A stretch of 34,605 nt of DNA from a virus: the IMG/VR virus record IMGVR_UViG_3300042936_000762, positions 1 to 34,605 of that record. One strand, 5' to 3'. Both the position numbers and the translations under genes were made by a program. Positions 8,150-14,869 of this stretch are shown here, piece after piece; the stretch's first letter is position 1; the number at the start of each line of letters is the position of its first letter. The notes under the pieces were generated by a model. The model searched no databases and had not been told where the DNA came from. It saw only the letters and a list, made by a program, of their open reading frames with translations.

Positions 8150-8516
8150 GGGTTATTATATTATTTTTTATTCTTTCAACCACTTTTTTATTTAATATAC
8201 TATTGACATTAAATCCTTCTGATCCTTTATACATAGAGTAAAGGACCTTTAAGAATTCTTCAAACGCCTTTTCAGTTTCAATGTGAGTATGACAATTACA
8301 AGTTTGGATGTCAGCCATATCAGAGGTGATATTAAAATAACTACTGCTGATAAACTCACTCCTATTAATGCAAGTGCTAAGGTGGTCGCGGATCTCCATA
8401 ATGAATTTTTGATTAGGTGTCTTGACCTCATCATCACCAAGTATCTTTTCAATTTTGATTTCTCTATCATACGCCCTTGTTCTTTTTATTATTTCATCTA
8501 ACTTCTTGTCCATCAT
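8133..8516 (-). CDS. Hypothetical phage protein
   Basis: 127 residues, charged and helical, with a Cys/His cluster CNCHTHIETEKAFEEF near residues 74-89 that might bind a metal. It overlaps the neighbouring genes on both sides (4 bases upstream, 17 bases into terS), so it is translated with the packaging genes. Function not recognised. An accessory packaging or DNA-binding role is only a positional guess. Confidence 0.65.
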   Translation of the reverse strand: MMDKKLDEIIKRTRAYDREIKIEKILGDDEVKTPNQKFIMEIRDHLSTCINRSEFISSSYFNITSDMADIQTCNCHTHIETEKAFEEFLKVLYSMYKGSEGFNVNSILNKKVVERIKNNIITRGTQE

Positions 8517-8719
8517 AATCCAAGTTGTTCTATTTTTCTATTCCTTTCATACTGGTCAAAATCTATAAAGAATTCTTTATATCCAACATGACCTGCCTGA
8601 TCCGATTGATATATGAGATATGCTATACATTCACCATCTGTTATGAACTCATCACCTTCATAAGTATTACCTACAATAAGTAGGGGATGTTCTTTTATAC
8701 ATACTAACTTCTTTCTCAT
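8513..8719 (-). CDS. Hypothetical small protein
   Basis: 68 residues. The first half looks like a small beta barrel (KLVCIKEHPLLIVGNTYEG, then ECIAYLIYQ); the C-terminus is charged. It starts at ATG 8719, overlapping the previous stop by one base (TAATG), and its own stop overlaps the next start (ATGA). Short beta-barrel proteins of this type are common in Bacteroidota phages but have no assigned role. Confidence 0.65.
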   Translation of the reverse strand: MRKKLVCIKEHPLLIVGNTYEGDEFITDGECIAYLIYQSDQAGHVGYKEFFIDFDQYERNRKIEQLGL

Positions 8720-8958
8720 TAACTAAATTTATTTCCGTTTTGTCCTACCCAATCTCTTAACTTATTAAAAGCATTCGCGTATGACATACTACAATTACAA
8801 CCACTAATAGGTCTTGGATGATTTGGATCAATATACTTCTTCAACATTTCATATATTAAACTTTGTTCTGAATCTCTAAACGGACCTATGTGTCTAAATA
8901 GAATAAACATCTTTTCTAAATCTTCTTTCGGATAATTATTTATTTCTTTTTTCGCCAT
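8719..8958 (-). CDS. Hypothetical small protein with Cys motif
   Basis: 79 residues. A helical N-terminus is followed by PISGCNCSMSYANAFNKLRDW, where the CxC pair and the aromatic helix after it stand out. It overlaps the upstream membrane-protein gene by 19 bases and the downstream gene by one base. No function recognised. Confidence 0.65.
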   Translation of the reverse strand: MAKKEINNYPKEDLEKMFILFRHIGPFRDSEQSLIYEMLKKYIDPNHPRPISGCNCSMSYANAFNKLRDWVGQNGNKFS

Positions 8959-9221
8959 ATGTAATTTATTATGTTTTGTTCGCCTTGTGTATAAAGGTAA
9001 GCGATATAAGAAGCACCAGCAGCAATAAATATATCACCTGATACAATCCAACCTACCCAGAAAGAAGCACACTTAAAACAACTTGTAATAACTATTAAGA
9101 GGTATTTAAAGATGTTAAGTTGTTTTAATTCTAATACTTCAAGAAACCATTGAAGCGGCTCAAATGATGTAATGAATTTTGCCAGTAAGAGTATTTTTGT
9201 TAGTATAATTATTAATGTCAT
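8940..9221 (-). CDS. Small membrane protein, possible holin-like
   Basis: 93 residues with two or three hydrophobic segments: LIIILTKILLLAKFI (about 3-17), IFKYLLIVITS (about 37-47) and FWVGWIVSGDIFIAAGASYIAYL (about 54-76). It ends in a basic tail (IWRKKK). A CFKCASFWVGW motif links two segments. Size and topology fit a holin or other inner-membrane protein, but it is located among early/packaging genes rather than near a lysin, so the holin idea is weak. The start overlaps the stop of the sigma-like gene as ATGA. Confidence 0.65.
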   Translation of the reverse strand: MTLIIILTKILLLAKFITSFEPLQWFLEVLELKQLNIFKYLLIVITSCFKCASFWVGWIVSGDIFIAAGASYIAYLYTQGEQNIINYIWRKKK

Positions 9222-9766
9222 ATCTTTATTTTAGTTTTTAAATACGCTTTTGTTTTTCTTACAGATCTACTTACCGCATTAAAATTTATACCGGTAAGTT
9301 TTTCTATTTGTTTTAAGTTTAAATCATCAAAGTAATAAAGGTGAAAGAGTGTTTGATGATATTGATTAATCATAAAATCTTCATATTGTTCTTTTAATAA
9401 TTCCATCATCCTTTTTTTAATTTCTACACTATCTATCTCTATTACTTCTTCATCTTTTAAGTCAGATCCTATTTCATAATCTACAAAGTCAATTATTCTT
9501 TCACCAGAAAATCCGTTGTTTTTATGTATCTTATAGTATGTTGATGTTTTACTTTTCCACTGATTAGTTATTATGTTTAAGCAATAATAATCTAAATATC
9601 TTTTTTCATAATACTCTATTAATTTATGTTCTTTTATTTCACATACTTGTTGTAAGAAGTGTGATCTGAAATCTTCATAATGATTTTTATCGGTCACTAT
9701 ATTTCTTATGGCGTCGGACAACATTTTATTATTATAAATATATTCCAGTATCTCATTTTTAGTCAT
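9218..9766 (-). CDS. Sigma-factor-like (ECF-type) protein
   Basis: 182 residues in two helical halves. Residues about 30-75 (DFRSHFLQQVCEIKEHKL ... NIITNQWKSK) resemble sigma region 2. Residues about 138-178 (LFHLYYFDDLNLKQIEKLTG, then NAVSRSVRKTKAYLK) form a helix-turn-helix like sigma region 4, including the typical start LxxLYYFxxLxxxxIAxxxG. Such proteins could direct the host RNA polymerase to phage promoters or act as a plain DNA-binding regulator. It follows a GIY-YIG gene with a one-base overlap. Reasonably confident of the fold; the role is inferred. Confidence 0.7.
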   Translation of the reverse strand: MTKNEILEYIYNNKMLSDAIRNIVTDKNHYEDFRSHFLQQVCEIKEHKLIEYYEKRYLDYYCLNIITNQWKSKTSTYYKIHKNNGFSGERIIDFVDYEIGSDLKDEEVIEIDSVEIKKRMMELLKEQYEDFMINQYHQTLFHLYYFDDLNLKQIEKLTGINFNAVSRSVRKTKAYLKTKIKI

Positions 9767-10056
9767 TACCTATCGCTTATATTAGGAACCTGTTGTTTTA
9801 ATTTCTTTTGACCGAAGTGGTCTTGTAGAATTAGGAACATCTCCATTCTTTTTGCTTCTGTTTTACTTGAATAAGATTTTAAAATAACTAATTCAATATC
9901 GCCTTCATAACCTCCTTCTCTTAAAAAATCATATACTAATTTCTTTTTACCATTTTTTAGGGCTCTTCTATGTTCTGCTGATCTTCTCTTAATGTTATTT
10001 GTTCTTCCGATATAGATACAATGACTATTCCAAAGAATACTATACACATGAATCAT
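9766..10056 (-). CDS. GIY-YIG nuclease domain protein
   Basis: 96 residues from ATG 10056. The GIY-YIG signature is present as HVYSILWNSHCIYIGRTNN (residues 3-21), followed by the catalytic-type RR pair (24-25), EHRR (28-31) and a later metal-binding Glu in KRMEMFLIL (E72). These small single-domain enzymes cut or nick DNA; free-standing phage copies may be homing endonucleases or recombination/repair nucleases. An ATG at 10095 gives a 13-residue longer form, but the domain starts right at 10056. The last codons of the upstream gene overlap this start by 17 bases. Confidence 0.8.
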   Translation of the reverse strand: MIHVYSILWNSHCIYIGRTNNIKRRSAEHRRALKNGKKKLVYDFLREGGYEGDIELVILKSYSSKTEAKRMEMFLILQDHFGQKKLKQQVPNISDR

Positions 10057-10408
10057 TGTTGTTAAATAATTTTTTAAGATTAGAAGCGATTTCATATTCT
10101 TCTAACTCTACCGCCCTCTTTTGCCATAGAACTATTGTATCACCAATATAAATCCAGGTTAATAAATAATCTTTATCATTAAGTATATTACTTATATCAC
10201 CAGATATTCTATTTATATCTTCTAATGATTCACTAATCTTTTTATCAGATAAAATACTTGATTCTATTACATCAATATAATTATAAAATATATTTGCGAC
10301 CAACTCAATCACCATTTTTTTCTGTGAGTAGTGTAGTTTAGGACTTAATGTTAGTTTAATCTCCTTAATTGTTGAAAGAGCATAACTTAAAACTGCGTTA
10401 GTTTTCAT
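10040..10408 (-). CDS. Hypothetical helical protein
   Basis: 122 residues, nearly all helical (SYALSTIKEIKLTLSPKL, IELVANIFYNYIDVIESSI), with no motif I recognise. It overlaps the upstream gene by 11 bases and the GIY-YIG gene by 17 bases, which makes it a firm member of the coupled chain. Function unknown. Confidence 0.65.
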   Translation of the reverse strand: MKTNAVLSYALSTIKEIKLTLSPKLHYSQKKMVIELVANIFYNYIDVIESSILSDKKISESLEDINRISGDISNILNDKDYLLTWIYIGDTIVLWQKRAVELEEYEIASNLKKLFNNNDSCV

Positions 10409-10619
10409 TTAAGATTTGATTTATTTTTTTGTTTCTCCTTCTGACCGTGATTTCTTGTTGAACTAAATTACACCAATCAGTCCATTCATCTATTATCTGC
10501 CCGTTTGCTATCAACTTATTATCTAATTGATAAAATCCTTTTTCTGTTATTTTACTTACATCTCTTAAATATATTATTGAACCCCTAATGTAAATCTTCT
10601 TTATTAAATTATTAATCAT
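10398..10619 (-). CDS. Hypothetical small protein
   Basis: 73 residues, basic, with a beta-like core (KIYIRGSIIYLRDVSKITEKGFYQL) and a Trp-rich middle (IDEWTDWCNLVQQ). It begins 10 bases after the stop of the zinc-finger sigma-like gene and overlaps the next gene by 11 bases. Function unknown. Confidence 0.6.
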   Translation of the reverse strand: MINNLIKKIYIRGSIIYLRDVSKITEKGFYQLDNKLIANGQIIDEWTDWCNLVQQEITVRRRNKKINQILNEN

Positions 10620-10629
10620 TAACTATATA

Positions 10630-11490
10630 TCAAGAACTCTTCTTTTCCTTACTCTTTTGATAATACATTTTTCTTGCGTAAGCGCTTTGAAATGTTTTAA
10701 CCAAGATATTTCTACATTCCTCTGAACAGGTTTTAGTGTTAGGACCCATACCAGGTTCAAAATTAAAATCCTTTTTACAATTCTTACAATTTCTTATAGG
10801 TGTTAAGAAAACCTTTGGCTTCTTTTTAGATCCTTTTGTAAAAGCGTTAAGAGGTTTTCTTCCTTCTATGACCTCATTATCAATTCCTTTTTTAATTATT
10901 TCTTCCTTAAGTATTTCGCGTTCTTTTTTCCATAAGACAGCCATTTGATGTGTTCGCATACCTAATATCTTAGCCATAGTTGAATAGGATTCACCTTGAA
11001 CTCTTAATTTAAGAATTACATAATCACCTTCATTAATCATTTTAATAACTTCCTGTGTGAATTCTATAATTTCTTTTTTATCATCATCTTCACCATCAGA
11101 ACATTTAAGAAGTGCTTGACCAACCACATCTCTATTCTCATCACTACCTTCATCATCTTTCCAATCAAGTGAATAATGATGTCTAATGTGTCTATTATAC
11201 TTTGGATCAACCTCATTAATAAATATATTTCTTAATATAGATTGAAACCAAACCAGTTTAGAAGCCTTCTCTGAATTATACTGGTGTGATACTCTTAATC
11301 CTTGAAGTATAGTCATATGTATTACTTCCTCGTGATAAGTTTTATACTTCATAAACATATGTCCTTTAAGAAGATTAATCATTTCTTTTATTTCATCATC
11401 AGTCATAAAGGAATTATTAAGTGTCCAGTCGGATATATCCCACTTACTTCTTGTTGCCTTTGCTTCATAAGTATCTTTTTTCTTTCTCAT
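10630..11490 (-). CDS. Sigma-like regulator with C-terminal zinc finger
   Basis: 286 residues. The N-terminal part (about 40-100) is helical and resembles sigma region 2 (ASKLVWFQSILRNIFINEV). Residues about 157-196 give a sigma region 4-like helix-turn-helix (DYVILKLRVQGESYSTMAKI, then LGMRTHQMAVLWKKER). The C-terminus has C235-x2-C238 and C255-x3-C259, a four-cysteine zinc-finger pattern, in a basic region. It is the first gene after the terminator at 11531-11568, so it probably opens a separate transcription unit. A switch to later genes is a reasonable role but is inferred only. Confidence 0.65.
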   Translation of the reverse strand: MRKKKDTYEAKATRSKWDISDWTLNNSFMTDDEIKEMINLLKGHMFMKYKTYHEEVIHMTILQGLRVSHQYNSEKASKLVWFQSILRNIFINEVDPKYNRHIRHHYSLDWKDDEGSDENRDVVGQALLKCSDGEDDDKKEIIEFTQEVIKMINEGDYVILKLRVQGESYSTMAKILGMRTHQMAVLWKKEREILKEEIIKKGIDNEVIEGRKPLNAFTKGSKKKPKVFLTPIRNCKNCKKDFNFEPGMGPNTKTCSEECRNILVKTFQSAYARKMYYQKSKEKKSS

Positions 11491-11530
11491 ACACTTATAG
11501 ATATATTTTTAAGTAAGGTTTATCAAGCAC

Positions 11531-11568
11531 AAAAAACCCTGATAAGAAGATTAAAACTTACCAGGGTT
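11531..11568 (-). terminator. Rho-independent terminator after the helicase gene
   Basis: On the minus strand a hairpin AACCCTGGTAAG / CTTATCAGGGTT (10-base loop, one G-T pair) is followed by six T. It ends the early left transcript 29 bases after the helicase stop and isolates the downstream sigma-like operon. Confidence 0.88.
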
Positions 11569-11596
11569 AAAATAAATAATAGTAATATAAATTATA

Positions 11597-13231
11597 TTAT
11601 ATTTTAGAAGAAAGTTTTCTTTTTGCTTTTCTCACTTCATTTTGTTTTGACCACTTTAATTTTTTATTAGAGTGAGCCTCTGCTTGTCTTTTTTCAACGG
11701 TTTGTGCTGTTGTTAATCCAGAACTATATACAAACAAGTGAGTGATTTTTTGTGAAGAGGACCATTTATATTTTGATGGCTCTGATTTCAAATAGTCAGA
11801 TGCGCTGTCATACTTTTTTGCTGACGCGATTACTTCTTGTATATCATAAACGGTTTTGTTTGATTGAATCTTCCAACCTCTTTCAACACAAAGTTTTTCT
11901 TTGAAACCATTTGATTGAATCCAGTTCTGGTCATTTCTTGACATAGTTCTGAATTCATTCCAAGAAGAAGCGGATTGTGATGATTGAAAACAACTTTCAT
12001 AAGTTCTTTTTACAACGCCAGTAAGTTGATTTAGGACAACATCAGCGTCAGCGAAATCACAAACATCAAAGAAGTTTTGAATATCACCGAAGTCAGGAAT
12101 TGATACTGATGATGCTGACGCTGATTTTCTTGAAGAAGAAACTCCTGTTGAAGTTTGCTTAACAACAGGAATTTGTAATCCTGCAAAGTTTTTGCCGTTG
12201 AATGATAATAAATTTTCTTTCTTCATTAAAGAAATTGAAATAGAAACCATAACGCGAGTTAGTGCATTTAAGGTGTTGTTGGTCACCTTAATATAAAACT
12301 TATTTTGTAATTGATTTCCGCGATTTGATCTTGACATCATTTGGTGAATAGTATCAGGATTGTGAGTGAATGACATATCAATAGTATAGTAAAGATTATT
12401 ATCTGAATAACCAAGACGCATTCTATCAACAACAACAAGAGATTGAATATCACCTGACTTAAATTTGTTTGATATAATTGAATCTGGGTCAGATTTAGAA
12501 TCAGAAACAACTGAATCAATACCAACAGAAGTAAGATATTGTGCGGTCAATTGAGCGTGTTTAATATCACGGCAGATAAATAGTTTTTTACCGTCAGCGA
12601 TGTGTGGAAGAACTGAATCAACTGATGATTTTACTTCATCATTTGAAAACATAATACCTGATTTTAAAACTCTGTCATCATTGTAAGAGTTAGAATCAAT
12701 TTTAACATCAGCATTTACTATACGGAAGTTTAAGCGAGCAAAGAACTCATTAGGAATATCAAGTCGAGCGATTGGTAAGATATACTTAACGCCATCAGCA
12801 ACAAATTTTGAAGGTGTTGCAGTTAAAAGAACTTGATGATTTACACAACCAATGCGTGATTGAATAGTATCAGCGAAGTAGTTTTGGTGTGCCTCATCAA
12901 CAATAACAAGTGAGAATTGTGAAAGGTCAAGATTAACAATTGAAGATCTGATTGCAACAAAGCAATCAACATCTGTTGAAGTTTGAGACCAAGTAAAGTC
13001 AGGATTAATTTGAGCCAAACGCTGACAGAAATTATCTTTGATTACATTAGTGTGGTGAGCAATAACAAGAACTTTGCCGAAGTTTGACTTAACAAAAGAA
13101 GAAACCAACATAATCGCGATTTCAGTTTTGCCTGAACCAGTAGCCGCAGCGAGAACAACTTTTGAAGTAGGTGCTGAAAAGCCTGATACTACTTCTGTGA
13201 TTGCTTTTGATTGATAGTTTCTTGGTGTCAT
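11597..13231 (-). CDS. SF2 DEAD/DEAH-box helicase
   Basis: 544 residues. Superfamily 2 motifs appear in order: RNYQ (4-7), Walker A AATGSGKTE (29-37), motif Ia VIAHHTN (56-62), motif II VDEAH (111-115), motif III LTATPS (136-141) and motif VI HQMMSRSNRGN (296-306). A C-terminal region of about 210 residues (335-544) has an unfamiliar Trp-rich stretch and a basic tail (RKAKRKLSSKI). It would unwind DNA, probably in replication or recombination, and is the only clear replication-type enzyme here. It is driven by its own early promoter, which is a copy of the one in front of the next gene upstream. Confidence 0.92.
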   Translation of the reverse strand: MTPRNYQSKAITEVVSGFSAPTSKVVLAAATGSGKTEIAIMLVSSFVKSNFGKVLVIAHHTNVIKDNFCQRLAQINPDFTWSQTSTDVDCFVAIRSSIVNLDLSQFSLVIVDEAHQNYFADTIQSRIGCVNHQVLLTATPSKFVADGVKYILPIARLDIPNEFFARLNFRIVNADVKIDSNSYNDDRVLKSGIMFSNDEVKSSVDSVLPHIADGKKLFICRDIKHAQLTAQYLTSVGIDSVVSDSKSDPDSIISNKFKSGDIQSLVVVDRMRLGYSDNNLYYTIDMSFTHNPDTIHQMMSRSNRGNQLQNKFYIKVTNNTLNALTRVMVSISISLMKKENLLSFNGKNFAGLQIPVVKQTSTGVSSSRKSASASSVSIPDFGDIQNFFDVCDFADADVVLNQLTGVVKRTYESCFQSSQSASSWNEFRTMSRNDQNWIQSNGFKEKLCVERGWKIQSNKTVYDIQEVIASAKKYDSASDYLKSEPSKYKWSSSQKITHLFVYSSGLTTAQTVEKRQAEAHSNKKLKWSKQNEVRKAKRKLSSKI

Positions 13232-13301
13232 AATTTCTAATTTTTTAAGTGGTTATTTCTATACTATAAAGATACGGAACTTTTCTGAATTGACCTAATT
13301 T
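13229..13301 (-). repeat. 73-bp promoter-leader repeat, copy 1
   Basis: Identical base for base to 13571-13643. It covers the start codon, the leader with AACCACTTAAAA, the -7 and -33 elements and a little upstream DNA. Duplication would give the two genes the same regulation. Confidence 0.95.
13267..13298 (-). promoter_or_regulatory. Early promoter of the helicase gene
   Basis: Minus-strand TTAG (13298-13295), a 20-base spacer ending in GTTCCG, then TATCTTTA (13274-13267). This matches the Bacteroidota housekeeping pattern TTTG-N19-21-TAnnTTTG with one change in each box. Transcription would start near 13262, leaving a leader of about 30 bases. The promoter overlaps the end of the upstream gene. 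Confidence 0.85.
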
Positions 13302-13573
13302 TATCCTAAAATAAAAGAACAAATTGCATCTATAATATCATCTTCTGTGTTGAATTTCCACTTGTTAAATGTCTTATAAGTTGATTGGTCATCGCTGAAA
13401 GGTTGAAATGATGCAATGATAGATTGATTACAATTAAGGTCACCTATGCTGAAATTACGGTCATTTCTTAATTCACCAGATACTTCATATACTCCTTTTT
13501 TTTCAGTTCTATGAACGCTGAAAGATCTTAAATCCTTTAATAATTTTGCCTCTATTTTTTCTTGAATTGTCAT
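13301..13573 (-). CDS. Hypothetical early protein
   Basis: 90 residues, starting MTIQEKIEAKLLKDL, with a mixed alpha/beta look (YEVSGELRNDRNFSIGDLN; EDDIIDAICSFIL at the end). It has its own early promoter and a leader identical to that of the helicase gene. Such small early proteins often target host functions, but nothing here identifies a partner. Confidence 0.7.
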   Translation of the reverse strand: MTIQEKIEAKLLKDLRSFSVHRTEKKGVYEVSGELRNDRNFSIGDLNCNQSIIASFQPFSDDQSTYKTFNKWKFNTEDDIIDAICSFILG

Positions 13574-13643
13574 AATTTCTAATTTTTTAAGTGGTTATTT
13601 CTATACTATAAAGATACGGAACTTTTCTGAATTGACCTAATTT
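13571..13643 (-). repeat. 73-bp promoter-leader repeat, copy 2
   Basis: Exact copy of 13229-13301, 342 bp away, in the same orientation. Confidence 0.95.
13609..13640 (-). promoter_or_regulatory. Early promoter of the 90-residue protein gene
   Basis: Minus-strand TTAG (13640-13637), 20-base spacer, TATCTTTA (13616-13609), identical to the helicase promoter because both lie in the 73-bp repeat. Confidence 0.85.
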
Positions 13644-13646
13644 ATT

Positions 13647-13943
13647 TTACATAAATTTACTCATTTCAACATCTGCAATGAATGTAATACCATCAACCCT
13701 AACTGATGATAAACCATTCCAGAAATCAATCACAAAGTCATTTTGAGCCCAGCATCCTGTAATCTTCCAGAAAGCGTAGTTCTCGGCTTGGATTCTTGTT
13801 GGATACTCAATAGAGTCAGGATCTCTTCTAACACCATTAACCATCGCTGGAGTAGGTCCATTAAAAATAAGTATAGGACTTGCCATTTCATCTAAAACTA
13901 CTTTGTCAAATTCTGCTCTTGATATTTTATTAGTTGTTTTCAT
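13647..13943 (-). CDS. Hypothetical early protein, leaderless start
   Basis: 98 residues (MKTTNKISRAEFDKVVLDEM ... ADVEMSKFM) with a Trp-rich middle (YAFWKITGCWAQNDFVIDFW). It is the first gene to the left of the divergent control region. Only four bases separate the -7 box from the ATG, so the message probably has almost no leader. Function unknown. Confidence 0.7.
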   Translation of the reverse strand: MKTTNKISRAEFDKVVLDEMASPILIFNGPTPAMVNGVRRDPDSIEYPTRIQAENYAFWKITGCWAQNDFVIDFWNGLSSVRVDGITFIADVEMSKFM

Positions 13944-13947
13944 ACTT

Positions 13948-13979
13948 CAAAGATACGGAACTTTTTCTCAACCACCAAA
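13948..13979 (-). promoter_or_regulatory. Leftward divergent early promoter
   Basis: Minus-strand TTTG (13979-13976), 20-base spacer ending GTTCCG, TATCTTTG (13955-13948): a full match to the Bacteroidota consensus. The predicted start point falls at or next to the ATG at 13943. Confidence 0.9.
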
Positions 13980-14002
13980 TTTATTTTTGATTATTTTCCT
14001 AT

Positions 14003-14017
14003 TTAGAATGATTCTAA
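14003..14017. promoter_or_regulatory. Palindromic operator, left copy
   Basis: TTAGAATGATTCTAA is a perfect 7-1-7 palindrome. It lies exactly 23 bases from the -33 box of the leftward promoter. The shape recalls Fur/PerR-family boxes, so a host metalloregulator or a phage regulator could bind; the binder is not known. Confidence 0.65.
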
Positions 14018-14038
14018 TTAACACTATATAGCACTTAA

Positions 14039-14049
14039 TCGCATTGCGA
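14039..14049. promoter_or_regulatory. Short palindrome at the centre of the control region
   Basis: TCGCATTGCGA is a 5-1-5 inverted repeat close to the midpoint between the two operator copies. It is also a rare GC-rich spot in an AT-rich region. It may be a second protein-binding site or part of an origin; this is tentative. Confidence 0.35.
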
Positions 14050-14064
14050 GCGAAGTATCCTTAT

Positions 14065-14079
14065 TTAGAATGATTATAA
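14065..14079. promoter_or_regulatory. Palindromic operator, right copy
   Basis: TTAGAATGATTATAA repeats the left operator with one mismatch in one arm. It is exactly 23 bases from the -33 box of the rightward promoter, mirroring the left side. Confidence 0.6.
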
Positions 14080-14102
14080 ATATCAAAAAAGATGAAAATA
14101 AA

Positions 14103-14134
14103 TTTGGTGAATAGGGAAATCCTCCGTATCTTTA
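14103..14134 (+). promoter_or_regulatory. Rightward divergent early promoter
   Basis: TTTG (14103-14106), 20-base spacer ending CTCCG, TATCTTTA (14127-14134). Four bases later comes ATG 14139, so the transcript is probably leaderless. Upstream the A-rich stretch GAAAATAAATTTGG is shared with other early promoters here. Confidence 0.88.
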
Positions 14135-14138
14135 CAAT

Positions 14139-14414
14139 ATGAAATACACAGATACATATATTAAGGACATCATCACAGATAGATTTTTAGACATTGACGG
14201 CTGTCATTTTGATTGGTCAAGTAAAGAGTTCAAAACGGTTTTTAAGTTCAAATTAACCGTTCCTGGCGACCCTGGTGATGATAATTTAGTAGATTGCCTT
14301 GACTTTATTGTTAGTTATTTTGGATTCAAAAAGGTTGATTTTGAATATACTGGTGGTATGAAGGTAGGTCGCAATTACACTCAAAGAAGAATTGAAGTAA
14401 AATTAACAAAATAA
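14139..14414 (+). CDS. Hypothetical early protein, leaderless start
   Basis: 91 residues (MKYTDTYIKDIITDRFLDID ... RRIEVKLTK), alpha/beta in appearance with a loop GDPGDDN. First gene right of the control region. The predicted transcription start coincides with the start codon. Function unknown. Confidence 0.7.
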   Translation: MKYTDTYIKDIITDRFLDIDGCHFDWSSKEFKTVFKFKLTVPGDPGDDNLVDCLDFIVSYFGFKKVDFEYTGGMKVGRNYTQRRIEVKLTK

Positions 14415-14425
14415 TTGAAAATAAA

Positions 14426-14457
14426 TTTGGCAGATTAAAATAAGTTCCGTATCTTTA
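14426..14457 (+). promoter_or_regulatory. Early promoter of the 96-residue protein gene
   Basis: TTTG (14426-14429), 20-base spacer ending AAGTTCCG, TATCTTTA (14450-14457). The leader of about 40 bases carries AACCACTTAAAA at 14480-14491, the same element as in front of the helicase. Confidence 0.88.
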
Positions 14458-14502
14458 TAGTATAGAAAAACACAATATTAACCACTTAAAAAATTAGAAA
14501 AT

Positions 14503-14793
14503 ATGAAAAACTTAATCACAAAAAAAGGCCGTTTAAGCAAAACAGCAATCAAGTCAATTCAAAAAATCGGATTTACTCTTTGGTTACAAGATTCTCGCGA
14601 TGACAAAACATCTTTATCAATAGTTCTAAACTACATCACAAAAGATGGAATTGAAATTGACCAAAAACCAGACAGCCGCGGCGACGCTCACAGCATGGCT
14701 GTATGGACTTATGACATCAGAAACAATGATGGACTTGATTTATTAGATTATGACTTCATCGCGGCTTTTGGTTCAAGAGCAGATGTTTATTAA
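14503..14793 (+). CDS. Hypothetical early protein
   Basis: 96 residues. A basic N-terminus (MKNLITKKGRLSKTAIKSIQK) is followed by beta strands (GFTLWLQDS, LSIVLNYITK) and a loop DSRGDAHSMAVW. It has its own early promoter and the shared leader element. Function unknown. Confidence 0.7.
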   Translation: MKNLITKKGRLSKTAIKSIQKIGFTLWLQDSRDDKTSLSIVLNYITKDGIEIDQKPDSRGDAHSMAVWTYDIRNNDGLDLLDYDFIAAFGSRADVY

Positions 14794-14799
14794 AATAAA

Positions 14800-14831
14800 T
14801 TTGGCAGATTAAAACTTTATCCGTATCTTTA
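14800..14831 (+). promoter_or_regulatory. Early promoter of the GNAT-like gene
   Basis: TTTG (14800-14803), 20-base spacer ending ATCCG, TATCTTTA (14824-14831). It starts inside a few bases of the upstream stop codon. The leader carries AACCACTTAAAA at 14849-14860. Confidence 0.87.
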
Positions 14832-14869
14832 TAGTATAGAAAAACATAAACCACTTAAAACTTAAAAAT

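Noticed and set aside
10057-10095. Longer start for the GIY-YIG nuclease
   Set aside because: The extra 13 residues precede the domain and lie inside the upstream gene; ATG 10056 starts right at the domain.
12337-12525. Minus-strand open frame inside the helicase gene
   Set aside because: Wholly contained in the helicase coding region in another frame, with low-complexity Leu/Ile-rich translation.
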